Below, one piece after another: positions 37,060 to 44,411 of a stretch of DNA of 64,000 nt. Both the position numbers and the translations under genes were made by a program. The stretch is from Poriferisodalis sp965208925 (GTDB lineage: Bacteria > Actinomycetota > Acidimicrobiia > Acidimicrobiales > Poriferisodalaceae), in assembly GCF_965208925.1 (NCBI RefSeq), contig NZ_OZ242364.1, forward strand, positions 2,108,001-2,172,000, written 5' to 3'. Each line of letters begins with the position of its first letter. Positions within the stretch are counted from its first letter, which is position 1. The notes under the pieces were generated by a model. The model worked only from the letters and a program-made list of their open reading frames with translations, had not been told where the DNA came from and made no database searches.

Positions 37060-38256
37060 ATGGGAGCGCTTGACGGATACAACGTCCTCGACTTGTCCAT
37101 CCTGGTGCAGGGCCCCCAGGCTGCTGCGACGCTGCACGACATGGGAGCGTCGGTCATCAAGATCGAACTGCCGGGCATGGGCGACCTCGCACGGGTGATC
37201 CCCGTGTCGCCTGACGACCCGCGAAACCCGTACTACGAAGCGTGCAACCGGGGGAAGCGGTCGGTCACATGGTCACCCCTCGACCTGCGCACCCCAGGTG
37301 GCAAGACCGCTGTCGAGCGATTCGTCGCGGAGACCGACGTCCTGATCCACAACTTCGTGCCGGGAACCATGGAGGCCTGGGGCCTGTCGTACGAGCACCT
37401 GTCGGCCATCAATCCACGGCTCGTGTACGCCACCGGTTCGAGCTTCGGGCCGGTGGGCGACAAAGCCGGCCGCGAGGGGGCTGACTCGACCGGCCAGTCG
37501 GAGGGCGGGCTCATGTTCGCCACCCGGATCGACGGCGGCCCTCCCGTCATGAACGGGGCCGTCATTGCCGACCATGTCGGCTGTCAGAACATGGTCACCG
37601 GCATCCTGGCTGCGTTGCTGCATCGCCAAACGACCGGGCGAGGGCAGCGAGTCGACGTATCACTCGTGGGCGGCATGATCTACGCCCAGGCGTCGGAAAT
37701 GACCTACACCTTGCTGACCGGTCGAAATCCCGAGCGCGTCGACTCGGGCCACGCGTTCGTTCCCACCCTGCTGCACACCGTCGAGGCGGCCGACGGCTGG
37801 ATCCACCTGCTCAGCGGTACCGGGCCTGGGTGGCCCATCTTCGCCGAGCTGCTCGATCGGCCCGATCTTGCCGGCGATGAACGGTTCCTGGCTCTCATGC
37901 TCAGCTCCGAGGACAGGGCTGAGCTGGTCGCCATCATCGACGAGGTGTTCCCGACCAGGACGCTCGCCGAGTGGGAGGCCGTGCTCACCGGGGCAGGCGT
38001 CCGTTATGGGCTGGTGCGTGACTACGAGGCGATCGTCGCCGACGAGGCGATGTACGACAACGGCTACCTGCGGCGGGTGGAGCACCCCGACGGCGACCGC
38101 GTGGTGATCGGCACCCCGATCCGCATGTCAGAGACGCCGCTCGAACCCGGTGCCGTCGCGCCGGAGCTCGGTCAGCACACCGAGGAGGTCCTGCTGGAGC
38201 ACGGCTACACGTGGGACGACATCACCGCATTGCGTGACGAGGGCGTCTTCGGCTGA
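37060..38256 (+). CDS. family III CoA-transferase (CaiB/BaiF)
   Basis: Moves CoA between carboxylic acids by a family III mechanism. 398 residues; typical segments are LDGYNVLDLSILVQGPQAA, LHDMGASVIKIELP, NRGKRSV and the DVLIHNFVPGTMEAWGL stretch holding the aspartate region. ATG 37060 fits both the family start and the -10 spacing; the frame runs upstream without homology. Its end converges on an acyl-CoA dehydrogenase gene, suggesting shared acyl-CoA metabolism. Confidence 0.88.
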   Translation: MGALDGYNVLDLSILVQGPQAAATLHDMGASVIKIELPGMGDLARVIPVSPDDPRNPYYEACNRGKRSVTWSPLDLRTPGGKTAVERFVAETDVLIHNFVPGTMEAWGLSYEHLSAINPRLVYATGSSFGPVGDKAGREGADSTGQSEGGLMFATRIDGGPPVMNGAVIADHVGCQNMVTGILAALLHRQTTGRGQRVDVSLVGGMIYAQASEMTYTLLTGRNPERVDSGHAFVPTLLHTVEAADGWIHLLSGTGPGWPIFAELLDRPDLAGDERFLALMLSSEDRAELVAIIDEVFPTRTLAEWEAVLTGAGVRYGLVRDYEAIVADEAMYDNGYLRRVEHPDGDRVVIGTPIRMSETPLEPGAVAPELGQHTEEVLLEHGYTWDDITALRDEGVFG

Positions 38257-38267
38257 CGGCTCAGCCT

Positions 38268-38327
38268 CTACGCGTAGAGCTTGTGCAACGACCGGGCTCA
38301 GGCGTACAGCTGCTGCAACGACCGGGC
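38268..38327 (-). repeat. 30-nt tandem duplication spanning the acyl-CoA dehydrogenase stop
   Basis: Read on the minus strand, 38327-38298 encodes ARSLQQLYA then TGA. The next 30 nt (38297-38268) encode ARSLHKLYA then TAG in the same frame. The two copies match at 24 of 30 bases, and the first 14 bases are identical. The second copy is outside the gene, downstream of the stop. Confidence 0.85.
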
Positions 38328-39506
38328 TATCCGGTCGGTCTGGATCTCGGTGCTGCCGTCCACGTAGTTGGCGATGCGAGCGCCGACCAAGTGGTGGCCG
38401 CCGGGGTGATCAGTGCGCAGCCCCTCGGCGCCCATGGCCTGGACGCAGGTGGCGATGTCGGCCTCGGCTGTCTCGGTCGTGAACTTCTTGGCGTGCGCGG
38501 CGGGCAGGATGGCGCCGGTCGCGTCGCCGGTGCGCAGCGATTCGGTGACGGCGTCGATCGCCCGGTCGGTGAGCAGTCGGGCGGCCTCGAGCCGGTTCTG
38601 CACGCCGGCCAGCTTCCAGGCAAGCCCCTGGTGGGCGATGACGGGCTTGCCGAATGCCTCACGCGCAGCGCCGTAGCGCACTGCGCTCGCGAGGGTGGCT
38701 TCCACCATGGCGCAGCACATGGCGGCGACGTAGGTGCGGGCACCGTTCACGCTGGACAGGGCGGCGATGAAGGCCTCGCCGGGCGGACTGAGGAGGTCAT
38801 CGGCCTCGGCGACGTAGCCGTCCAGCCGGAAGCCGCCCGTACCGATGAGATGGCCGCCGGCCAATTCGTAGGGCGGCAGCCGCTCGAAGCCGGGCCTGGT
38901 GCCGTCGATGAGGAACAGCGCGATGCCACGGCCCCGAGAGCCGGGTTCGGTCTGGGCGTAGCAGAAGATGACGTCGGAGTGCGCGGCGTTGGTGATCCAG
39001 GCTTTGGCGCCGTCGAGCCGCCATCCGCCGTCGACGGGCGTCGCCGTAGTGGCGATGTTGGCGAAATCGCTGCCCGCGCCGGGCTCCGTGAGCGCCGTGG
39101 AGCCGAAACGGCGACCGGCCATCAAGTCGGCCAGGAAGAGCTCACGGTGGCGCTCGGTGCCGCGCTGTGCCACCCGCGCCGCAACGTTGCCGGTATTGAC
39201 GAGGCTGAACGCGAACGGCATCGAGACCGCGCTGAGCACCTCGGTGATTCGGCACTTCTGGGCGAAGCTCATCCCCAACCCGCCCAGTGCAGTGGGCACC
39301 TCCATCGCCAGCAGGCCGATTTCGGATGCCTCACGCAGGGCTTCGGGCGCCATGCGCTTCTCGGATTCCCAACGGTTCACGTTGGGAGCCACGACGGTGT
39401 CGCGGAACTGTGCAACTTCGCCCACGAAGGCTTCGAACGCCGCAGCCTCCATACCGGCGACGGGATCGTCGGCACGTCCCGAGGCATCAGCACCTGCAGC
39501 AGTCAT
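38298..39506 (-). CDS. acyl-CoA dehydrogenase
   Basis: FAD-dependent acyl-CoA dehydrogenase of 402 residues. Signature regions: ALTEPGAGSDFANIATTATP, GAKAWITNAAHSD, and the C-terminal half with QAMGAEGLRTDHP and the YVDGSTEIQTDRIARSL end. ATG 39506 is set by the domain start and a TACCGT hexamer 7 nt upstream; the longer frame includes that promoter. The catalytic glutamate position cannot be fixed by eye. The gene end is duplicated downstream. Confidence 0.88.
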   Translation of the reverse strand: MTAAGADASGRADDPVAGMEAAAFEAFVGEVAQFRDTVVAPNVNRWESEKRMAPEALREASEIGLLAMEVPTALGGLGMSFAQKCRITEVLSAVSMPFAFSLVNTGNVAARVAQRGTERHRELFLADLMAGRRFGSTALTEPGAGSDFANIATTATPVDGGWRLDGAKAWITNAAHSDVIFCYAQTEPGSRGRGIALFLIDGTRPGFERLPPYELAGGHLIGTGGFRLDGYVAEADDLLSPPGEAFIAALSSVNGARTYVAAMCCAMVEATLASAVRYGAAREAFGKPVIAHQGLAWKLAGVQNRLEAARLLTDRAIDAVTESLRTGDATGAILPAAHAKKFTTETAEADIATCVQAMGAEGLRTDHPGGHHLVGARIANYVDGSTEIQTDRIARSLQQLYA

Positions 39507-39513
39507 CGCGGCG

Positions 39514-39519
39514 ACGGTA
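39514..39519 (-). promoter_or_regulatory. leaderless -10 hexamer for acyl-CoA dehydrogenase gene
   Basis: TACCGT (minus strand) followed by 7 nt and ATG 39506. Confidence 0.5.
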
Positions 39520-39566
39520 GCAGCGGTGACTTGGAGCCAGCCGGGGGCCGGCATGGTCCGGCCACC

Positions 39567-39572
39567 TACGCT
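39567..39572 (+). promoter_or_regulatory. leaderless -10 hexamer for NUDIX gene
   Basis: TACGCT followed by 8 nt and GTG 39581. It is divergent from the acyl-CoA dehydrogenase promoter about 50 bp away. Confidence 0.5.
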
Positions 39573-39580
39573 GCGGCGTT

Positions 39581-40216
39581 GTGGTCGGGCCGCACGCTGT
39601 CACCAAAGCGTTCACAGCTATGCGCTTGTCCGAGGTGCTCAGTCAGGACTTGGACACGGCGCATCAGGGTCCGACTGCCGCCGTAGCAGCCGTGGTGCGA
39701 CCGGGCGAACGTGGACCCGAGATGCTGTTCATCGAGCGCGCCATCCGCAACGGGGACCCCTGGTCGGGCCACATGGCGTTTCCGGGCGGCCGGACCGAAC
39801 CTGATGATGACGACACCTTCGACACGGCAGTGCGCGAGAGCCGCGAGGAGATCGGGTTCGACATCACTGCGCACTCGGGGGTTCGCTGGCTCGGACGGCT
39901 CAATGACCTTGAAGGCAACCCGCGCTGGCGCGGCGCAGCGCTGCGGGTGACACCGCACGTCTGCTGGCTCGAGGGCAGTCGCCCAGATTTGACGCTCAAC
40001 TATGAGGTTGCCGACGCATTGTGGGTATCGGTGCAGGAGTTGGCTGATCCGGGGCGCCACATCGACTACCACTACCCGCCGAGGCCCGACGAGCGCTTCC
40101 CGGGCATCGAAGTGGGACACGGACGTGTGATCTGGGGCATGACCCTGCGGATGCTGCAGGATCTGTTCACCCGTGCCGGCCACCCGCTGCCCATCCAGTT
40201 CAGTCCTTCGAGCTGA
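39581..40216 (+). CDS. NUDIX hydrolase, CoA-pyrophosphatase-like
   Basis: 211-residue NUDIX hydrolase. The Nudix helix is PGGRTEPDDDDTFDTAVRES then REEIGF; the first acidic position is Asp rather than Glu and the loop is one residue off the strict consensus. This PGGR...D...A.RE.xEEIG pattern resembles CoA/acyl-CoA pyrophosphatases (NUDT7/YeaB type), which would fit the neighbouring acyl-CoA genes. GTG 39581 has a -10 box 8 nt upstream; ATG 39620 is an alternative. Confidence 0.8.
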   Translation: MVGPHAVTKAFTAMRLSEVLSQDLDTAHQGPTAAVAAVVRPGERGPEMLFIERAIRNGDPWSGHMAFPGGRTEPDDDDTFDTAVRESREEIGFDITAHSGVRWLGRLNDLEGNPRWRGAALRVTPHVCWLEGSRPDLTLNYEVADALWVSVQELADPGRHIDYHYPPRPDERFPGIEVGHGRVIWGMTLRMLQDLFTRAGHPLPIQFSPSS

Positions 40217-40334
40217 GCCCAGGCAGCAGGCGCTGGGAGCGGGCGCCTAGCTGCACCCGCACGTGCCATGTTCGTTAGGGTCCGCGCATCGCACTGCACG
40301 ACAGCGTGCGAGCACGTGATTCCTGGGAAGAGAC

Positions 40335-41174
40335 ATGACCACAGACTTCGAGCTGGATCTGCTGAGTTCGGGATGGGGGCTGATCGAGGGTCCCCGAGTC
40401 GACGAGCACGACAACTTCTATTTCTCCGATGTGCCGAACGGCGGCGTGCGCCGCCGCACACCCGATGGCGAGATCGAAGTGGTTGTCCCGAAGCGCCGGG
40501 GCGTGGGCGGGATGGTGCTGCACGCCGACGGCGGCGTGGTGGTGAGCGGCCGCAACATCCAGCACGTCACCGCCGACGGCTCCACAGTGCTGTTCGCCCC
40601 CGAGGTGGCGGGTTTCAACGACATGCACACTGATTCGCTGGGGCGGGTGTACGTGGGTTCGCTGCGACGCAATCCCTTCGACGAGTCGTCTCCCGACGAA
40701 GCCGGCGAGCTGTACCGCATCAACTTGGACGGCTCGGCCGAGGAGGTGTACGACGACGTGCAGCTCACCAACGGCATCGGTTTCTCGCCCGACGGCACCC
40801 GGCTGTACCACTCCGACAGCATCCCTGGCCGGGTGTGGGTGTCCGATGTGGACGGCGACGTGGTGTCGAATCGTCGCGAGTTTGTGAAGGAACGCAAGGT
40901 GCCCGACGGTCTCGCTGTGGACGTCGACGGCGGCGTTTGGGTAGCGCTGGCCGAGGGCGGCCGGGTGCAGCGCTACACACCCGACGGAGAGTCGGACGTC
41001 GCCGTGCCGGTGCCGGACCACTTCGTGACGAGCGTCTGCTTCGGCGGCGCCGATATGCGCGACCTGTACATCGTGACGGGCGGTGGCACCTCCGACGGCG
41101 GCTGCATCTTCCGTACTCGTGCGCCGGTCGCCGGCGTGCCGACCCCCTTGGCGCAGGTGCGGCCGAGCAACTGA
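40335..41174 (+). CDS. SMP-30/gluconolactonase-family protein (second copy)
   Basis: Beta-propeller lactonase-type protein of 279 residues. Metal-site segments are LIEGPRVDEHDNFYFSD near the N terminus, FNDMHTDSLGRVYVGS and LTNGIGFSPDGTRLYHSD in the middle, and VPDGLAVDVDGGVWVA. GGGAAGAG precedes ATG 40335, and TAGGGT at 40276-40281 is a possible -10. It differs clearly from the copy at 25286. The alpha/beta hydrolase gene follows by 50 nt, probably on one transcript. Confidence 0.87.
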   Translation: MTTDFELDLLSSGWGLIEGPRVDEHDNFYFSDVPNGGVRRRTPDGEIEVVVPKRRGVGGMVLHADGGVVVSGRNIQHVTADGSTVLFAPEVAGFNDMHTDSLGRVYVGSLRRNPFDESSPDEAGELYRINLDGSAEEVYDDVQLTNGIGFSPDGTRLYHSDSIPGRVWVSDVDGDVVSNRREFVKERKVPDGLAVDVDGGVWVALAEGGRVQRYTPDGESDVAVPVPDHFVTSVCFGGADMRDLYIVTGGGTSDGGCIFRTRAPVAGVPTPLAQVRPSN

Positions 41175-41224
41175 ATCCGAGCTGAGGAGTCCGATCCAGT
41201 GAGCCCAGCAGTGAGCCCGACCCG

Positions 41225-42004
41225 ATGAGCAACGTGTTTCGATGGTCGTACGGCGCGCCTGACGCGCCGGTGCTGGCGTGCCTGCACGGCATCGGTTCGT
41301 GCGCCGACGCCTTCTTGGATCAACGCCCGCTGGCCGAGCGCCTGGGGATGCGGCTCGTGGCCTGGGATGCCCCCGGCTACCGCTACTCGGCCGACCCAGA
41401 TGCGGCGCCAGGCATTGACGGCTGGGCTGACGCCGCGGCCGCGCTCATCGAGTCGGTGTCGGACGGGCCTGCGGCGGTGCTGGGCGTCTCGTGGGGCGGC
41501 GTGACGGCAACCCGGTTGGTCTTGCGCCGCCCCGACTTGGTGTCGGCACTGATACTGGCCGATTCCAGCGCCGGAGCCGGCACGAAGCCCGAACAGGCTG
41601 CGGCCATGCGAGCCCGGGCAGTCGACTTCGTCGACCTGGGGCCCGAGGGTTTCGCCGCTGCACGCGCGCAACGGCTCGTCAGTCCAGAGGCCAGCGACGG
41701 GTTGCGTGCCCATGTCGCCGAGATGATGGTGCCGTCCATTCGCATGCCCTGCTACCAGTGGGCCTGCGACTCCATGGCCGAATCGAACCACTACCCGCAA
41801 TTGGAGCGCATCACGGCGCCGACGTTGGTCGTAGTAGGCGAGCATGACGAGGTCACCCCGCCGCGCACCTCGCAGCGGCTGGTGGAGGGGATTTCTGGGG
41901 CTCGCTACGTGGAGATTGCCGGCGCCGGCCACCTCGCCAACCAGGAACGGCCGGAGGCCTTCAATGACGTGGTCGCCGAGTTCCTGGAGTCGCTGGCGAG
42001 CTGA
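41225..42004 (+). CDS. alpha/beta hydrolase
   Basis: 259-residue alpha/beta-hydrolase-fold enzyme. The nucleophile elbow is GVSWG (Ser89), the oxyanion region is LACLHGIGS, the acid is likely Asp in VVGEHDEVTPP and the histidine is in GAGHLANQE. No signal peptide. It sits after the SMP-30 lactonase gene, and both may hydrolyse esters or lactones of one catabolic route, which is inference. Confidence 0.87.
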   Translation: MSNVFRWSYGAPDAPVLACLHGIGSCADAFLDQRPLAERLGMRLVAWDAPGYRYSADPDAAPGIDGWADAAAALIESVSDGPAAVLGVSWGGVTATRLVLRRPDLVSALILADSSAGAGTKPEQAAAMRARAVDFVDLGPEGFAAARAQRLVSPEASDGLRAHVAEMMVPSIRMPCYQWACDSMAESNHYPQLERITAPTLVVVGEHDEVTPPRTSQRLVEGISGARYVEIAGAGHLANQERPEAFNDVVAEFLESLAS

Positions 42005-42034
42005 AACGTCGTTCGCCGCCTGTTCTGGCGCCGA

Positions 42035-42814
42035 TCAGCGGGGCGGCATCCGGATGCCGCCGTCAACCCGGATCACCTCGCCGTTCATGTACGGGTTGGT
42101 GATGCATTCCATCACCATGAACGCCAGCTCCTCGCCAGAGCCGAGCCGCTTCGGGAACAGCACGCTCTGGCCCAGATGCGCCTTGAACTGATCTGACTGC
42201 TCGCCCTCGCCGTAGATCGGCGTGTCGATGAGGCCTGGTGCGATCGTGTTGACACGGATGCCGGTCGCGGACAGATCCCGGGCAATCGGCAGCGTCATGC
42301 CCACGACGCCGCCCTTGGAAGCCGAGTACGCCGCCTGACCGATCTGGCCGTCGAAGGCGGCGACCGAGGCCATGTTGACTACCGCCCCACGGGAACCGTC
42401 CGCGTCGACGGGCTCGGTCTTGGCCATCGCAGACGCCGCCTGGGCGAGCATGTTGAACGAGCCGATCAGGTTCACGTTGATCACGAATCGGAACTGCTCG
42501 AGATCCATCGGCACGTTGTTGCGGTCGATGGTGCGACCGGCACGGCCGAGCCCGGCAGAGTTGACGAGCGCGCGCAGCGGACCCATCTCGGAAGCCGCGT
42601 CCACCGCATCTCGGGCGTCGTCGATGTCGGTGACGTTGCAGCGCACGAACAGCCCGCCGACCGACGACGCCACCTTGTTGCCGAGATCTTCCTGAAGGTC
42701 GGCGATCACCACATGGGCGCCGGCGTCGGCGAGCTGGCGGGCGCTGGCCTCGCCGATGCCCGACGCTCCGCCCGTGACGATGGCTGATGCTCCACTGAGA
42801 TCAAGGCGCGGCAT
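42035..42814 (-). CDS. SDR-family oxidoreductase (3-hydroxyacyl-CoA dehydrogenase-like)
   Basis: Classical SDR of 259 residues: TGGASGIG (14-21), Asp in VVIADLQED (NAD preference), NSAGLGRAG, MASVAAFDG and the YSASKGG active site. The long insert AMAKTEPVDADGSRGAVVNM and the TPIYGEG region resemble type II 3-hydroxyacyl-CoA dehydrogenases of beta-oxidation. GGGAGGAG precedes ATG 42814. Divergent from the MFS gene. Confidence 0.87.
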   Translation of the reverse strand: MPRLDLSGASAIVTGGASGIGEASARQLADAGAHVVIADLQEDLGNKVASSVGGLFVRCNVTDIDDARDAVDAASEMGPLRALVNSAGLGRAGRTIDRNNVPMDLEQFRFVINVNLIGSFNMLAQAASAMAKTEPVDADGSRGAVVNMASVAAFDGQIGQAAYSASKGGVVGMTLPIARDLSATGIRVNTIAPGLIDTPIYGEGEQSDQFKAHLGQSVLFPKRLGSGEELAFMVMECITNPYMNGEVIRVDGGIRMPPR

Positions 42815-43005
42815 CTGGGTCTCCTCCCCGAATGGTGGTACCGGTCATCAGCGACGTGCTGCTCCCGGTCAGGCCAGCGATGACGCTACCTGCACGGGTC
42901 CAGCAGCGAGAGCGCCTGGCCGTGCGTACTTCCATATATCCGCCGGTCATCTGGGCAGGCAAGCCGCTAGCGTCGGCATTCGGCTTGTCCGAAGGGGACA
43001 CGGGT

Positions 43006-44358
43006 ATGAGGGAATCACGGGCGACGAGGGCGCCCGACGGGCATTCCCGGCCCGCCGACGGCAGCAACGGCACGTTCTCACAAGCCGAGTCCCATGAGCG
43101 GGTCGCGACATTCGCTGCGCTGGGGGTGCCGGCGTTCCGGCTGCTGTGGCTCAGCGGCGTGTTCTCGTTCATGAGCATCCAGATGCAGTTCCTGCTGCGC
43201 TCGCTGCTCGCGTGGGATCTCACCGAGAGCGAAGAGGCGCTCGGCATCGTGATGTTCGCCTTCGGTGCGGCCCTGGGGATCTCCACGCTGTTCGGCGGCG
43301 TGGCGGCTGATCGACTGTCGAAGCGACGTCTGATGCTGTTCGGACAGATGGTGCTGCTGCTCGGCTCGATCGGCATGGGCGTGGCGCTGGCGACCGGTGT
43401 CATCGCGTTCTGGATGCTGCTGGTCTCCAGCGCGCTGCAGGGCCTCATGTTCGGCCTGATCGGACCGGCTCGCATCTCGATGACAACCGAGCTGGTCGGC
43501 CGTGAGCGGTTGGGCAATGCGATCACGCTGTCGTCGCTGTCGCTCAGCGGCAGCCGAGTCATTGCACCGACCGGCGCCGGACTGCTCGCAGGCTGGGCGC
43601 TCTTCGGCCTCGCCGGGGCATATTTCGTCTCGGCGGCCATCGCGACGCTGAGCTATGTGCTGTTGCTGCCGTTGCCGGAGACAAAAGACTCGGCTGCCGG
43701 TCCCAGCACCGACGCACGGCCTGTGCGCCACGCTCGCAGCAGGCCGCTGGTCGAGATCCGCGAGGGCATTCGCTACGCCATGAGCCGGCCCGAGCTTCGC
43801 CGGCCGATCGTGACGTCGATCATCGTGATCATGTTCGGCTTCAGCTACGTCGCCTTTCAGCCTGCGCTCGTCGAGGGCGTCTTCGGTCTTGGCGACCGGC
43901 AAGTCGGCTTCATCGCCGGGGCGTCCTCCATCGGGGCCGTGATCGCCTCGATCATGCTCGCATCCCGTGCCGACTCGCCGAGCGCCGGCTCGATCCTGAT
44001 CGGCATGGGCTTTGCGTTCGGTGCCTCGATCATCGCTCTCGCCTGGGCCCCGAACTATGAGATAGCGATGGTGGTCACAGCGGTCATCGGCGCTGCATCG
44101 GTCGGGTTCATATCGCTTGTCCAGGCGATTGTCATGCGTGCCACCGATGAGGCGTACCAAGGCCGTGTCCAGTCGTTGGTGCAGCTGCCGTTCGCGGCAT
44201 TCGCCATCGCCGCCGCACCGCTCGGCGTGCTGGCGGAGTGGACGGGCGTCCGGACCATGTTCCTGACCATGGGAATCGCCGTGACGCTCAGCATGATCGT
44301 CTATTCGATGGCCAGCGCGAACAGCGCCGGATCTCACCAGCCGGCGAACCCGCGCTAG
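43006..44358 (+). CDS. MFS transporter
   Basis: Major facilitator protein of about 450 residues with around 12 hydrophobic helices from residue ~40. The loop 2-3 motif appears as GGVAADRLSKRRLM, and the N-terminal half resembles MFS_3/enterobactin-exporter-like proteins. ATG 43006 is chosen because GAAGGGGA lies upstream and the preceding frame lacks homology; TAGCGT at 42968-42973 is a possible -10. An efflux role is likely, substrate unknown. Confidence 0.83.
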   Translation: MRESRATRAPDGHSRPADGSNGTFSQAESHERVATFAALGVPAFRLLWLSGVFSFMSIQMQFLLRSLLAWDLTESEEALGIVMFAFGAALGISTLFGGVAADRLSKRRLMLFGQMVLLLGSIGMGVALATGVIAFWMLLVSSALQGLMFGLIGPARISMTTELVGRERLGNAITLSSLSLSGSRVIAPTGAGLLAGWALFGLAGAYFVSAAIATLSYVLLLPLPETKDSAAGPSTDARPVRHARSRPLVEIREGIRYAMSRPELRRPIVTSIIVIMFGFSYVAFQPALVEGVFGLGDRQVGFIAGASSIGAVIASIMLASRADSPSAGSILIGMGFAFGASIIALAWAPNYEIAMVVTAVIGAASVGFISLVQAIVMRATDEAYQGRVQSLVQLPFAAFAIAAAPLGVLAEWTGVRTMFLTMGIAVTLSMIVYSMASANSAGSHQPANPR

Positions 44359-44366
44359 GCGCAGCA

Positions 44367-44409
44367 GGCCGACTCTGCACGCATTCGGGCACTGCGCCCT
44401 GCGTCGGCC
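44367..44409. terminator. long inverted repeat between MFS and polymerase genes
   Basis: GGCCGAC (44367-44373) pairs with GTCGGCC (44403-44409) across a 29-nt loop that can form a smaller GC-rich stem. It lies between two convergent stops, so a shared terminator is plausible. Confidence 0.4.
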
Positions 44410-44411
44410 GG

